Below are positions 25,499 through 35,747 of a DNA stretch of 64,000 nt, piece after piece. How positions within the stretch are numbered: the stretch's first letter is position 1; each line of letters opens with the position of its first letter. A program made the translations under genes and the position numbers. The stretch comes from Ceratodon purpureus (lineage: Eukaryota > Streptophyta > Bryopsida > Pseudoditrichales > Ditrichaceae). The notes beneath the pieces are model-generated. The model searched no databases. It worked only from the letters and a program-made list of their open reading frames with translations, and was not told the DNA's origin. The DNA is taken from assembly GCA_014871385.1 (NCBI GenBank), contig CM026428.1, positions 10,274,772 through 10,338,771 on the forward strand. The letters are read 5' to 3'.

Positions 25499-26157
25499 AC
25501 CAAAGCCATTCCTACAAATTCAGGTCTATTCCTTCCATGGGCATCATGTTTATGTATTGATGCCTTAATTGTCAATTATTTCTTTCTTTATGATGATATG
25601 TGTTTAACATTCTGAAAATTGCTTTGCAGTTCACTGCTCGTGTGAAGGCCGAAGACTAAGGCAATCCCCAGAAATCGGGACATGGTGCACAGTTGGTGCA
25701 TGCGTCGTATTGTTGTGTTACAGTTCTCTTCTAGTTTCGGTGTATAGTGTATAACGAATGCTATCTTTTTCATTTCTGGTTCCTTGTTATCTATGATTAG
25801 TACAGTGTGAGGACTGTGCATATTAGCTCACATGTAATGACCCTGAACCTAGGAATTCAGTTACAGTATTCAGTGAATATTATGAATTCACATACACTAT
25901 CAATATTGTCATTTGTTTGTAAAAGTTTATGCTTACCAAAAATTCGTAAGAAGACCCTGGTTGATTGTGTCTTATCAAGTCCAGATGTAGGTTTGGTTGT
26001 AGGATCCTCAGTGGTTTTTTCATTGTCGAGCTTATTTAATTTCTCCTGCAAGAGTCTGCGATTTTGAATTTGTTCCAGTTCGTACTTTTAGACTGACGAT
26101 GAACCGAGACTTCTACTTAGGGTGCTATAAGCATAACTTCTGACATACTCTTGTAAA
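25499..26157. other. 3' flank of the coiled-coil gene
   Basis: It contains a possible alternative last junction (TTCAA/GTAAAC to TTTGCAG at 25629), which would change only the last residues. The rest is AT-rich and presumably untranslated or spacer. Confidence 0.35.
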
Positions 26158-26352
26158 TCACAACCTAGTATGTAAATGAATGGTATTCTTATCTGGTTGC
26201 ACAATAGTCATTGTATTGATGGAGTGTGCGAGCATTATATTTTGAGTAGAAGCGCGGTTGTCTTTCAGCAGCTCTGTGAACAGTATCCTATACACAAATA
26301 AGTTTCCAATTGACTTAGGAAGATCAAAATTATTCGACACCAAAGTTTCCAA
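26158..26352 (-). pseudogene. LRR fragment (minus strand) inside the giant element
   Basis: The minus-strand frame reads ELETLVSNNFDLPKSIGNL, a plant resistance-gene LRR phrase. Repeat character is then lost within about 25 residues. It is too short to be a gene, and I take it as a captured or nested relic. Confidence 0.35.
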
Positions 26353-26429
26353 CTCCCCAATCTAGTGTAGTAGCAAAGTCGTTCCTGTACAGAATCTCCA
26401 TTATCATTGCAATCCTTCATTCCATTTGT

Positions 26430-26650
26430 GTGATGCTTACGAGATTGGTTAGGAATCGAAACTTCTCAACTAAAAAAAATAGTATTTTAAATATTTGGCG
26501 ATTCAGTATTCGGCCACAGTCCTATGGAGATATGACCAGCTTGGAAGCTATGATATGTAAATGTGACAACCTTGCGGTCATACCACATTCCTTTGGGGAA
26601 CTAATCAATATAACGGACTTGACCCTGATGGCCATTCTTATAAAAACAAA
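26430..26650 (+). pseudogene. LRR fragment (plus strand) inside the giant element
   Basis: The frame reads GDMTSLEAMICKCDNLAVIP and continues HSFGELINITDLTL. This matches the LRR rhythm of plant NLR proteins, in opposite orientation to the fragment 80 bp away. No other NLR motif is near. It lies between the 3' ends of two convergent genes. Confidence 0.45.
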
Positions 26651-26883
26651 TGATACAATTCTAGACTCCCGTTTGAATGCACGGAATGAGGAAAACTTAG
26701 ATCATATTAATTACATATATCCTACACCAACAGCATCCAACACCACCAAGTTCAATATAATTATGCTTCAACAAAAACAAATAATCATCAAGAAGGGACC
26801 ACAGAAATAATATAATGAACTTGATTGCTGAATGCATAGTTTACAGAACAAACTAAATCATATTCAATTCTTATTTCCAAATC

Positions 26884-29800
26884 CTACACTCTATCCTTCC
26901 CTCCTCTCGTTCTTCCGGAATGTTTTCCACCTGAGGATGATGGGGGAGAGATGTCTGCAAGCAATTTCATTACCTCCTTGTGTTGACCACCTTGCCCTTT
27001 CAACCTTGTGGATCTTTGAGCTGTGGTACTTGTTACAGGGTTCTTCCTTTTCCCACGAGAAGGTTGGACTTCTTTTGACCCTTCTTGCTCAACCTGGTCT
27101 CCTTCTAATGGGGTCCCTATTGGATCAAGATCGAATTCACCTGTTCCACCTCTACCGTGTTCCTTACAGGACACTACAGCTCCCTGGTCAGTTTCAGTTG
27201 GCCCTAAATGCGGCCCAAGTTCATCGTTATGAACTTCCTCAGCAGACCCCTCCTCATCTGGACTGGTGTCAGTGGCCTGTTTATCATTTGATTCTTTTTC
27301 TGGGATGTTGTTAGGAACGGGTTCCTGCTCAGTATCCTCTTGAGTAGAACTACTCGCCAATAACCGCTTCGGTTTATTCAAAACTGTGGTAGGCACCGGG
27401 TGGATAAATTCAGCCTCATCTTCTGATGTGTCATCCGAATCTGATGATAGATCTGGTTCTTGTCCACCAAAAATTTCCATACCATTTCCACTCTTCCTTG
27501 GACAAGGATTTGATCGACCAGTCTTCTCGTCAACTTCAGGGTCAATAGCACAGTTGAATGCACTTCCAAGTGCTAACGGAGCTAATTGCGGTACAAGCTT
27601 TGAATCCCTGGCTCCATCAACAATGTCTTGACAGGTCGGACAAAGGAATATGTCACCTGCACATCCCTTGCAAACGCCAGAATGCCCACAAGGCTGCCAA
27701 AAGAATTGCAGAAGTATCAGTAAATTATATTGGAGTGAAGATAATTTAATTAGTAAAAATGTTTGCAGAATTTATATAACATCTCAAGTAAAGCTGGAAG
27801 GTAAGTTACACACCTGCAAAGTAACACGGAGATTGCCTGGTCGCTTGCATACTAAACACTCCTCCATATCATCCGAGCCTTGTGAATCATCATTAACATG
27901 GGCCATGGCTTCTTGTGATGATTGGCTGCAGTTGCTACGGTAAATGTCCTGCTCACTCTTCTGTTCACAATCGAATTGTAACCCATCAATAGACCGTGAT
28001 TTCTCAGTGCCCCTTCTGATTATGTCTGCTTTCCCAGAGCTCACGGGTGTGCCTGTATGTATTCGATATGTCTGACTAGGTCTGCTTGCTTCAGAAGTAT
28101 CACCCAAAGATATTCCATCACCTGAAATCACCAAATGAAATGCACAACAAGATCAGTGGACATAGAACATCGGGAAACAATTATGTATACAGGAAACTGA
28201 ATTCTTGAACAAGGAATACATTCCTTAAAAAATGAACCGATATCCTTGATTAGGACACACAGCAGGAACTTTTAGGACTAATAGTAGAGTGTTGAGTCAC
28301 GGACTTACAGGACTAGGAGTAGAGTGGTAAGGGTGATACTTAAGGAACAGAATCTAAAAGGAGTAGTAAGAGGACCAAGGACCTTATACACTTATTCCTA
28401 AATAAATATCCTAGCGTATCTGTTGTACCAGGAATGAATAAATCTACAAAAGGAAAGGTAAAAGTATACAGGAAAAAATCCTCGGCTATTCGGTCTAACA
28501 GTAATATAGACTCTAAAGACAGTCCTGAAAGAAAGTCATAGAGCATATAGGAGCAGGAAGACAGTATTCGGTAAGGAAAGCCAAAATGCTATGCAGGAAG
28601 TTAGTTCCTAAATCCAGACTCTGATTCCTAGGACGCAAGGAAGTAATAAAATAAAAACAAAGGAAAGTATGTCCAGACAGCTGTGTCCAGAGTCTCCTTT
28701 TTAACAAAGGAAGAGGAAATTCATCAGGAAAGACGTAATAAAATAAAGACAAACAAGAGGACTGTGTTCAAATGGCTATGTCCAGAGTCTCCTATTTAAC
28801 AAAGGAAAAGGAAACAAATCAGGACGTGGGATAACAGCTCAGAACTAGGAAAAACCGTAAACAAGCAGAGTAGGAAATAGAAGTAGAACTCGGTAATTGC
28901 CATAGGAAACATGAACATCGTAGGCTAATCTAGTGCTGTCTCCAAGGAGTCTCAGTAATCTATGGAAAAAATTATGAGCACCTTCCTATTCAACTGAAAG
29001 GAGACATAAAATTCAACCCTAAACTTAATCAATAATTCAATGTTAAAACAACCCACAAAAATGCAAAATCTGCCAGGTCCGTGTTTTCCTCGTAGAATAG
29101 AATAGAAATCTTACCAGACATTCCACCAGAGATCGGACTGCCTTGGGTGACATCAGGAGTTGGCACAGAGGAGGGGGGTTGAGGAAAACCCCACGATAAT
29201 CTCCATTCGGGGTCAAATTCCTTGTCACAGAACTCTTCAATACACAAATTTGACTTTGAAGAGTGACTGATTAGACAGAAGGGGTGATAGCAATGGCCGC
29301 ATGAAGTCACAGCAATATCGTTGCAATGAAAGTCTTCACCACAAACTGGGCAGTTTTCTACATACAGAATATTACTCTCTCTATGAAATTCCTTCGGCCT
29401 CTGTATTGGGGAGGGACTAAATCTATGTACAGTACCATACTTCAACAACCCCAGGTAATTGACAACTAAATGTTGGAACTGCTCCATGCAAGCTTGACTA
29501 CGAAATACAGAATTGTACCTCTTTGTGCATGCTTCCATGCTTTCAGCTAAACGAGCACACTGAGTCTCTATTTCTTCTAATTTTAGAAGGGCGTGCTTAC
29601 TGTTTCGTTCCTCTAAACGCAACTGATCCTCTAATCCAGAAATCCTAACTGCAACGGAGTCATCTGAAGAGGAAGTCGGGTTACAGTGGGAAAGATTAGG
29701 AGAAGAGTGGGCAGGACTAGAGTAGATAGGATTACTAGGAACTCCTTCGTCTGGACAAGTCGTCCACATATCAACGTACTGACTGGCACTTTCTAACGCA

Positions 29801-30856
29801 GCCTTGACCTTTAGAACTTCAGATTGAGCAAACTCGGCAATGGATTTTCTATCACTGCACATTATCTTGGCTCTTCGAAGATCCAACTCTCTCTCCTCCT
29901 TCTCTAAGCTCAAAACCCTCAACCGCTCCTTTGTTGCTATGAATCCTACCTGGGCACTAGCCAGTAGACACTGGACTCTCTCAATGGTCTTGACATTACT
30001 TTCCTTGACGCTACTCAGACCAAGTTCATGCTTCACGACACCCTTACCACGCTTACTGGAGGAAAGGGAATCCATCCTAGGCCGCAAATTAGGTGTTGGT
30101 GGCAGCCGTGGACGATTGCTATCAATTGGTAGAGACGGCAGAGAGACACCTGGCGGTTCACTAAAGCGTGAACCTCGCTCCAGAGTGATCGTAGGAGAAC
30201 TAGGAGGCTCAGATAAATCACCCTCCAAGGATACAGAGCGTAGGGCTTCTTTACTGCTCACGCCAGATTCGGGGAGTTGAAGTTTCCTAGTGTGAGGTGA
30301 ACGAAGCTGCTCTGCCCTTGCTCTCCTGCTGTCCTCGAGGGCTCGCCGTTTGCTGTAAGCAGCTACTGCATAAGCGGCCCAGTTAACTTGTATTTCCTTG
30401 ATCTCCGCCACAACTCCACGAGCAAATTCCAGGGAAATTGTGTCATTTAACACAGACTCTCTTCTGAAAACACGGCGGTAGAGATCTTTTATTTGGCGCT
30501 GAACCTCAGGTGAAACGTTCCTGGTAATCTTCCAACCATTCTTATCGAACCTTGGCCCCAAAACATCCTCAATTTCTTGAAGGGAAACATCACTCTCAGT
30601 GAGGGATTTCACTGGACGGCCTTTACCTCGCAATCCCTGCCTATTCACGAAAAAATGAAGGTTGTACACCACCTGCAAAGACAAAGTTCGGACGAGAAAT
30701 TAGATAAGCAACATTGTTGTTCCCGCCGTCAACCCTAAATCCTAAACCATAGCTATCTCCAAGCAAAACACTTCCAAAAAATACTTGCAGCCAAAGCATC
30801 GAAGACAGAGAAGCCACGGTGTGAGATATGAAGTTCTGGTGTCCTACCGCAGCCAT
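26884..30856 (-). CDS. Dual-RING coiled-coil protein, four exons, about 915 residues
   Basis: Exons on the minus strand are 30856-30785, 30672-29115, 28121-27814 and 27693-26884. All borders are GT-AG and phases agree (0, 1, 0). After an N-terminal module shared with the coiled-coil gene come a Ser/Pro-rich linker, a long coiled coil (about 29,450-29,990), and a first RING-like finger, CPVCGEDFHCNDI with CGHCYHPFC and a CxxxxC pair, near 29,230-29,355. A second RING, CLVCKRP then PCGHSGVCKGC and CPTC, is split by the last intron at RVTLQ/PCGH (27814/27693). The C-terminus is acidic, ending in a basic KRK-containing segment. RING proteins usually act as E3 ubiquitin ligases, so this is probably an element-encoded ligase. 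The target is unknown. Confidence 0.7.
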
Positions 30857-31347
30857 TGAAATACAAGACAGCCGACAATCAAAACAAAGGGAAATCGAAA
30901 GAGCGTGCAATCAACAGAATCGAAGTGAGGAGAATATACGACAATTTGATTACCTAAGACATACATATTTCGATTCCTAAAAGACGTTGCGAAAATTCTG
31001 AGAGCCAGTACGCCGTAGGCGGAGAGACGATGGAGAACAACTTCTAATTCGGAGAGACGATGGGCAACTTTCGGAGAGACGGTTGCAACATCAGAACTTT
31101 CGGAGAGACGATAGCCTAAAGCTCTCTAAGAGAGTAGGGGAAAAATCCGAATACAAAGGGTCAGGGGGCATGCGAAGGAACGGGGTATGCGAAGGAACAG
31201 AGATCAAGCGAACCACTTTCCTGTTAAACCGACCAATAAGATAATTACGAATTTCAAGGAACAAATAATTCCAAATATTACATCAGGGATACTTTGATTC
31301 CTTGGTCCTTGGTTCCTAGTGGTACCACCCTAGGATGCTTCCCCCCC
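30857..31347. promoter_or_regulatory. Right subterminal region and promoter of the RING gene
   Basis: CGGAGAGACGATGG-like units repeat four times between about 31,019 and 31,110 (CGGAGAGACGA/G), separated by 20-30 bases. A GAGAGACGA match in inverted orientation occurs near the left end at 12,372. Such subterminal repeats often bind transposase, and here they would also lie in the 5' region of the RING gene. The segment ends in GATTCCTTGGTCCTTGG and the inverted terminus. Confidence 0.5.
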
Positions 31348-32220
31348 ATGCAGATGAGTCGTATGAGTCAAATGCTCTATCAGGTCAAAATGGTGGTGGG
31401 ACTCTAGTTTTTGCACGATGTAGGAGCAGATTTGTGCATACAATCGTGTCAGTTAACCCCTAAATGCCCAAGGGTGTCTTTCATCAAAACTACCTAAAAA
31501 CAGCCCCTCTTCAAAGCAAGGTGGATTTTGCAAACTTGGGGATTTAATTAGTACATCTAACTGTAAGATCTTGTAGCTAACTTCTATGTCTACATGTCCT
31601 CTAAATCTTGCACACTAATTCCTCACCAATCGCAAGATCATAACGTTCAAAATTGAAAAACAAGATTTTTTTCCTGCGCAAAAAGGGATCAGCAGAGTTT
31701 TGAAGGCCCAAATAAATATTTTTTTGCATTATGGATTTTGAGGGTTTTCATGCACGTCAAAGAAGACTGAGTTAGCTAATTGTGTTAAGAAAATCATATT
31801 CAAAAAAGTTGACAATCAGTGGGGAGCTTGGAAAACTAGTCTGATGAGTAGCTAAGGAGCTCCACGTTTTCCGGTGAGGAGGGTCTTGGGAGTTAGCCGC
31901 TGGAGATGAGTGCACAGGCAGCATAGGGGTTGGATTTGCTGTGGAGTCCTATGTGCACTTTGTTTTTCTGTGGTTGTATGAGAAGGTAGAGAATGTGTGT
32001 TGGAAAGGACTCAGATTAGGAAGAAACCAGATCTAGTGAATAGTTTGTGCTGGAGGTTGAAAGACACATAGCAAAGGGCTGGGCCTTGTGTTGGTGTTAT
32101 GATCTGATGTAACAGCCCACAAACTGAAGCCAGATCTAGTTTCTCCATCCACTTAGACAAGCTATTGCGATTCTGTGAAACCTCTCCACTCCACTCACAA
32201 GACCAGCCAGATCCGGAAAA
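31348..32220. other. Host DNA to the right of the giant element
   Basis: It begins with the second ATGC copy. At 31453-31470 it carries TTAACCCCTAAATGCCCA, one half of an inverted pair whose other half is at 50895-50912. No gene is recognised. Confidence 0.4.
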
Positions 32221-32428
32221 CCAGCAGACACGATGGGAACAAACTTCAACATACAAGGGCAGTCTCAACTCAATCTTATTGCATTCTTGTTTTTATTCTT
32301 TACAAATCTTGCTCTCCATGTTCAAACCCATGATATAGCTTCCACACACATTAGCCACTCACTCATTAGACCAGTCCAAAACACACTACACTGCTACAGA
32401 CATTACGAGTACACTTGGCCTAGATCAT

Positions 32429-35001
32429 GTGCTCAGGTACTGCCACAAATTGCCTAGCTGGAACCAGAAGATCACAACAAACGAACCCAGAGAAGATCAG
32501 ATAACGAGCACCAAGATCACACAGAGCAAAGGAGACTGCAGCCAGACAGTCACACCAGACGCAAAGAACCGAGATCAGCTCATACACCACCCAACAGCGA
32601 AGGATGCCGCAGCGTCCAGCAAAGCCCTCCAGATCACCACTCCATCGACAATACCGATACCTCCTCAGCCTGCACCAACACACAAGCATACAACTCAAAG
32701 AAGAGGCATACGCAAGCAAAGTCTCTCTAGATGTCAACAGTTTGAAGTGCACCAGCTTCGAGCAACACACCAACATCATATACCTCAAAGAAGACGAGCA
32801 CACGGACATAGTACAGGTAATCCAATGACATACTTTACCAGACTCAACTCTGGCCAAGAGAAGAACGAGCAGCCCGGACCACACTGCAGCAACCGCAACT
32901 ACCTGCGAACCTCTGCCGAATCAAGTAGCAGCGTTCACAGACCTACAGCAAGTTCCTGCACAGCAAGGATCTCACTTGAGCTCGGAGACAAGCCATAACC
33001 GAACTGCAATTTTAACTGCAACCCTCGGGAGGAACATTCAAGAGAAGATCACTATCGAGGAACCGATCATCAGCAGCAACCAGCAAGACCATGCCACCAC
33101 ACTCCACAAGAACACTTACAAGAGCGACTGCAATCAAGAAATCACTAGGGAGCACAAACGAAGGACAAGAGGCTCACCAAGCTACCACACCGACAGCCAC
33201 AGAGAACGAGTTTGCAGCTGCACACACCCCTGCAAGACCAACACACTCTTCATCAGAAGTGCCAACAACACCAAGCAAAACAAGAAAGAACGGGAGAAAG
33301 AACAAGAATGTTGCCACTGCATTTTTTGTAGAAGTAACAGCAGCGTTATCCCAAAGTACCGCACCAGCATCTGCAGCCGCATCAAATACACCAGCAATTG
33401 CAGCTACAACAAGTGCATTGGACCTCTCAACAATTGCAACCGCCCCAAGCAAACCAAACATACCAAGAGAGAAGCCGCCCTGAAGAAAACTGCAGACGCT
33501 CTCACCATCAAATGCAGCTGCAATGGTAGCTCAACAAGCGCAACGATTGTTCAACAAGTGCAACGGTGCAACGATGAGGGAAGCGGCCTGTACAGCTGCT
33601 CCAACAAATACAACGGTCACCACCTCCGAAGGATTGCTGCGCACACCAGCCAGGTAAGCAACCCTAAACCAAATTCTTTCACAAATGGTGTAAAACTAAG
33701 TCAATTTACCCAAACACTGTATGCAATTTCTCTAAAGAAAACAATTACCAGTACATATGGACCACAAGATGTTAGAAACATGAAATCCAAAGGTCAAATG
33801 AATCAAAACCCTAACTTAATTTACCAGCCGCATAAGAAATTATCTATCTACAGTAACGAACAGAAAACAAACATGAATCTGCATATAAACCCTCCACAAG
33901 AAGAGCTCCTCCTCTCTCATACTCACCAACCATCCCACACAGAGCTTCACATGGTAGAGGAGTTATTTTTTGGTAGACATAGATACCGAGAGTAGGAGAA
34001 GAGAGTTCAGACCAGTCTTAGTGTAGCGTTGGTGTCAATAGTACACAGAAGAGCTGTAGCAGGTGCACAAGCGAAGAGCAAGCTTCACGCAGGCCCAGCA
34101 ACGAAGAAGAAGAGCGTTGCGCAAAAGGAAAGGTTAACCGGTGCACAACACGGCAAACTTGCTGAGGAGGTTGCCGCCGATGAGACGACGGAGCCTGCTG
34201 GAGCATGGGCAACGAGGCTGACCAGTAGCAGCCGGAGCAAGAGGAAGCCGCTGCAAGTGAAGGGGACCACGGTAGAGAGAGTCGAAACGGTGACAGCCCA
34301 GGAGTCGACCTCGGGAGAGAAGCATTCGACGGTGAAAGACCAAGCGACGTCAACAGAGGACCTCGTAACTCCGACACAGGAGCATGCGACCACTGCCATA
34401 GCGTTGGAAGAAGAAGAGCAGGCGACTTTGCAGTTGAGGGCGGAAGTCGTGAAAGCAAGGACTTCTTCGGGGACAACGGCAGGAGCTTCCTCAGTGAAGA
34501 CGGCGGGAGCATCCTCAAAGGCGGCGGCGGGAGCTTCATCGGCGACAACGGCAGGAGCACCCCCGAAGGTATCAGCGGGAGGTTCATCGGCGACGATGAC
34601 AGGAGCATCTTCGGAGGCGGCGGAGAAAACTTCAGCAGCAAAGGCAACTTTGGAGCCAAAAACAGTAGAAGAACCCTCTTCGACCGCAGACGACCCACAG
34701 GGAGCGGTGGAGGCAAACACAAGGCCGAAACGGGAGAGGTTAGCAGGAGCAGCTTTGACGGCAAAATCAACCTGTGCAACGGCAAGAGCGACCTGTGCAG
34801 CTTCGATGGCAAGGCGAGGCGCTGTAGAAAATCGTGGAAACACTTCTCAAGGCCGCGGGACCACTGTGGGAGGCTGCGGAAGCGCTGTGCGGGGCTGCAA
34901 AACAACTGTGAGCAGCTGTTACCTCGAAAAATTTGGAGCTTCGAGCTGGCTGTCAAACAATACTCGGCAAGGGTACAGAGGTGCATCGATGCCAACCTCA
35001 G
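32429..35001 (+). pseudogene. Low-complexity Ala/Thr/Ser-rich coding-like region, possibly LINE 5' region
   Basis: Three plus-strand frames here are open for 190-350 codons and strongly A/C-rich. The best coding frame runs from about 33091 to 33653 (Ala/Thr-rich, one TGA at 33481) up to a CAG/GTAAGC donor. It then continues in a frame open over about 34,029-35,001, ending at CAG/GTAAGA. The second part contains about six ~30-bp tandem repeats encoding TAGASS-like units (34,470-34,620). No catalytic domain is visible. The leucine-rich frame on the opposite strand is a shadow. It may be the 5' part of the LINE transcription unit or a separate disordered protein. Confidence 0.35.
34470..34625 (+). 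repeat. ~30-bp coding minisatellite (TAGASS units)
   Basis: Units of the type GGCGGGAGCTTCATCGGCGA are repeated about six times with substitutions, giving a TAGASS-x-K/A-x-type decapeptide repeat. Confidence 0.7.
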
Positions 35002-35747
35002 GTAAGAACTTCTCTGTTTTTTGCATTAGAATAAAAAGCTCTCAATTGCACTGCAGTTGCAGTGTATGGAAATGAACCCCTTCAAATTATAAGAGACAAT
35101 TGGAAACTTGGAATGCTTTCAGCCAAAGGCTGAAGCAACTTTGTGCATGTGTAATTAAACTTAGGTCCATTGTAGGGGTTATTAGAATTAGGTTTATAGA
35201 TGATTTTCACATTAAATCTCTATGCTTGTTTAGAAATGGTTGTATGATTAGAAATGCTTGTTTGATTGAATATGTGAGTGACAATGGTTATTACAGCAAG
35301 TCTGTAATTAATGATTGCAACACTCATAATTTGCTAAGTTATGATGGTTTTCTTCATTACAAAGAGTTGACATTGACTATGCTATTGTCTAGTAGTGTGA
35401 ACATGTTCTCTGTTTTTTGTAAGAGCAAACACAACCAGTTTGTGTTTGTTTCTAATGGTAAGATGCATGTATGCAATAGAAATTTAGACCTTGATATGTC
35501 TGCCAATGATCAATCATTGAAAAGCAGAAAATGCTTTGAGATTGTAGGACCTTTGCAATGCTTGAAACTATCTTCTAAATGTATGATTGAATTACAAATG
35601 CTTAGAAATGTGATCCTCTTCCCACTTACTCTCTATCAAGGAGGCCCACAACTTAATTTGTGGAATGATAGAGTATGTGGGATGATAAGAGGAAAAATCT
35701 TTAAAAATCGTATGAAAAACTTACAAACTTTTTGTTATTGTTACAGA

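Larger units (their letters stand above)
11687..31347. mobile_element. Candidate giant DNA transposon, 19.66 kb, 4-bp target duplication
   Basis: The left end reads GGGGGGAAGCATCCTAGG at 11687. The right end, read on the other strand from 31347, starts GGGGGGGAAGCATCCTAGG. Similarity continues imperfectly through a TG and a TAGGAAC block, so the inverted terminus is about 22-35 bp. The four bases ATGC lie directly outside both ends (11683-11686 and 31348-31351), as a target duplication would. Between them are a DDE-like transposase, a PIP-box reading frame, and two related coiled-coil genes, one with two RING fingers. Four-base duplications are described for the Sola group among others, but I do not assign a family. 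The main alternative is that two unrelated copies of a short terminal sequence happen to face each other. Coding frames of the transposase, coiled-coil and RING genes look intact. Confidence 0.72.

Noticed and set aside
30673-30784. Continuous reading between the first two RING-gene exons
   Set aside because: No frame links them, and GTATTT and TTTGCAG borders with equal phase favour a short intron.
34018-34995. Leucine/proline-rich 325-codon frame on the minus strand
   Set aside because: It is the shadow of the GC-rich, repeat-containing plus-strand frame. Its composition follows from the opposite strand and no domain is seen.
35100-35747. N-terminal 216-residue extension of LINE ORF1
   Set aside because: Open by chance in AT-rich DNA. 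An acceptor-like TTGTTACAG and a better ATG at 35748 precede the conserved-looking part.
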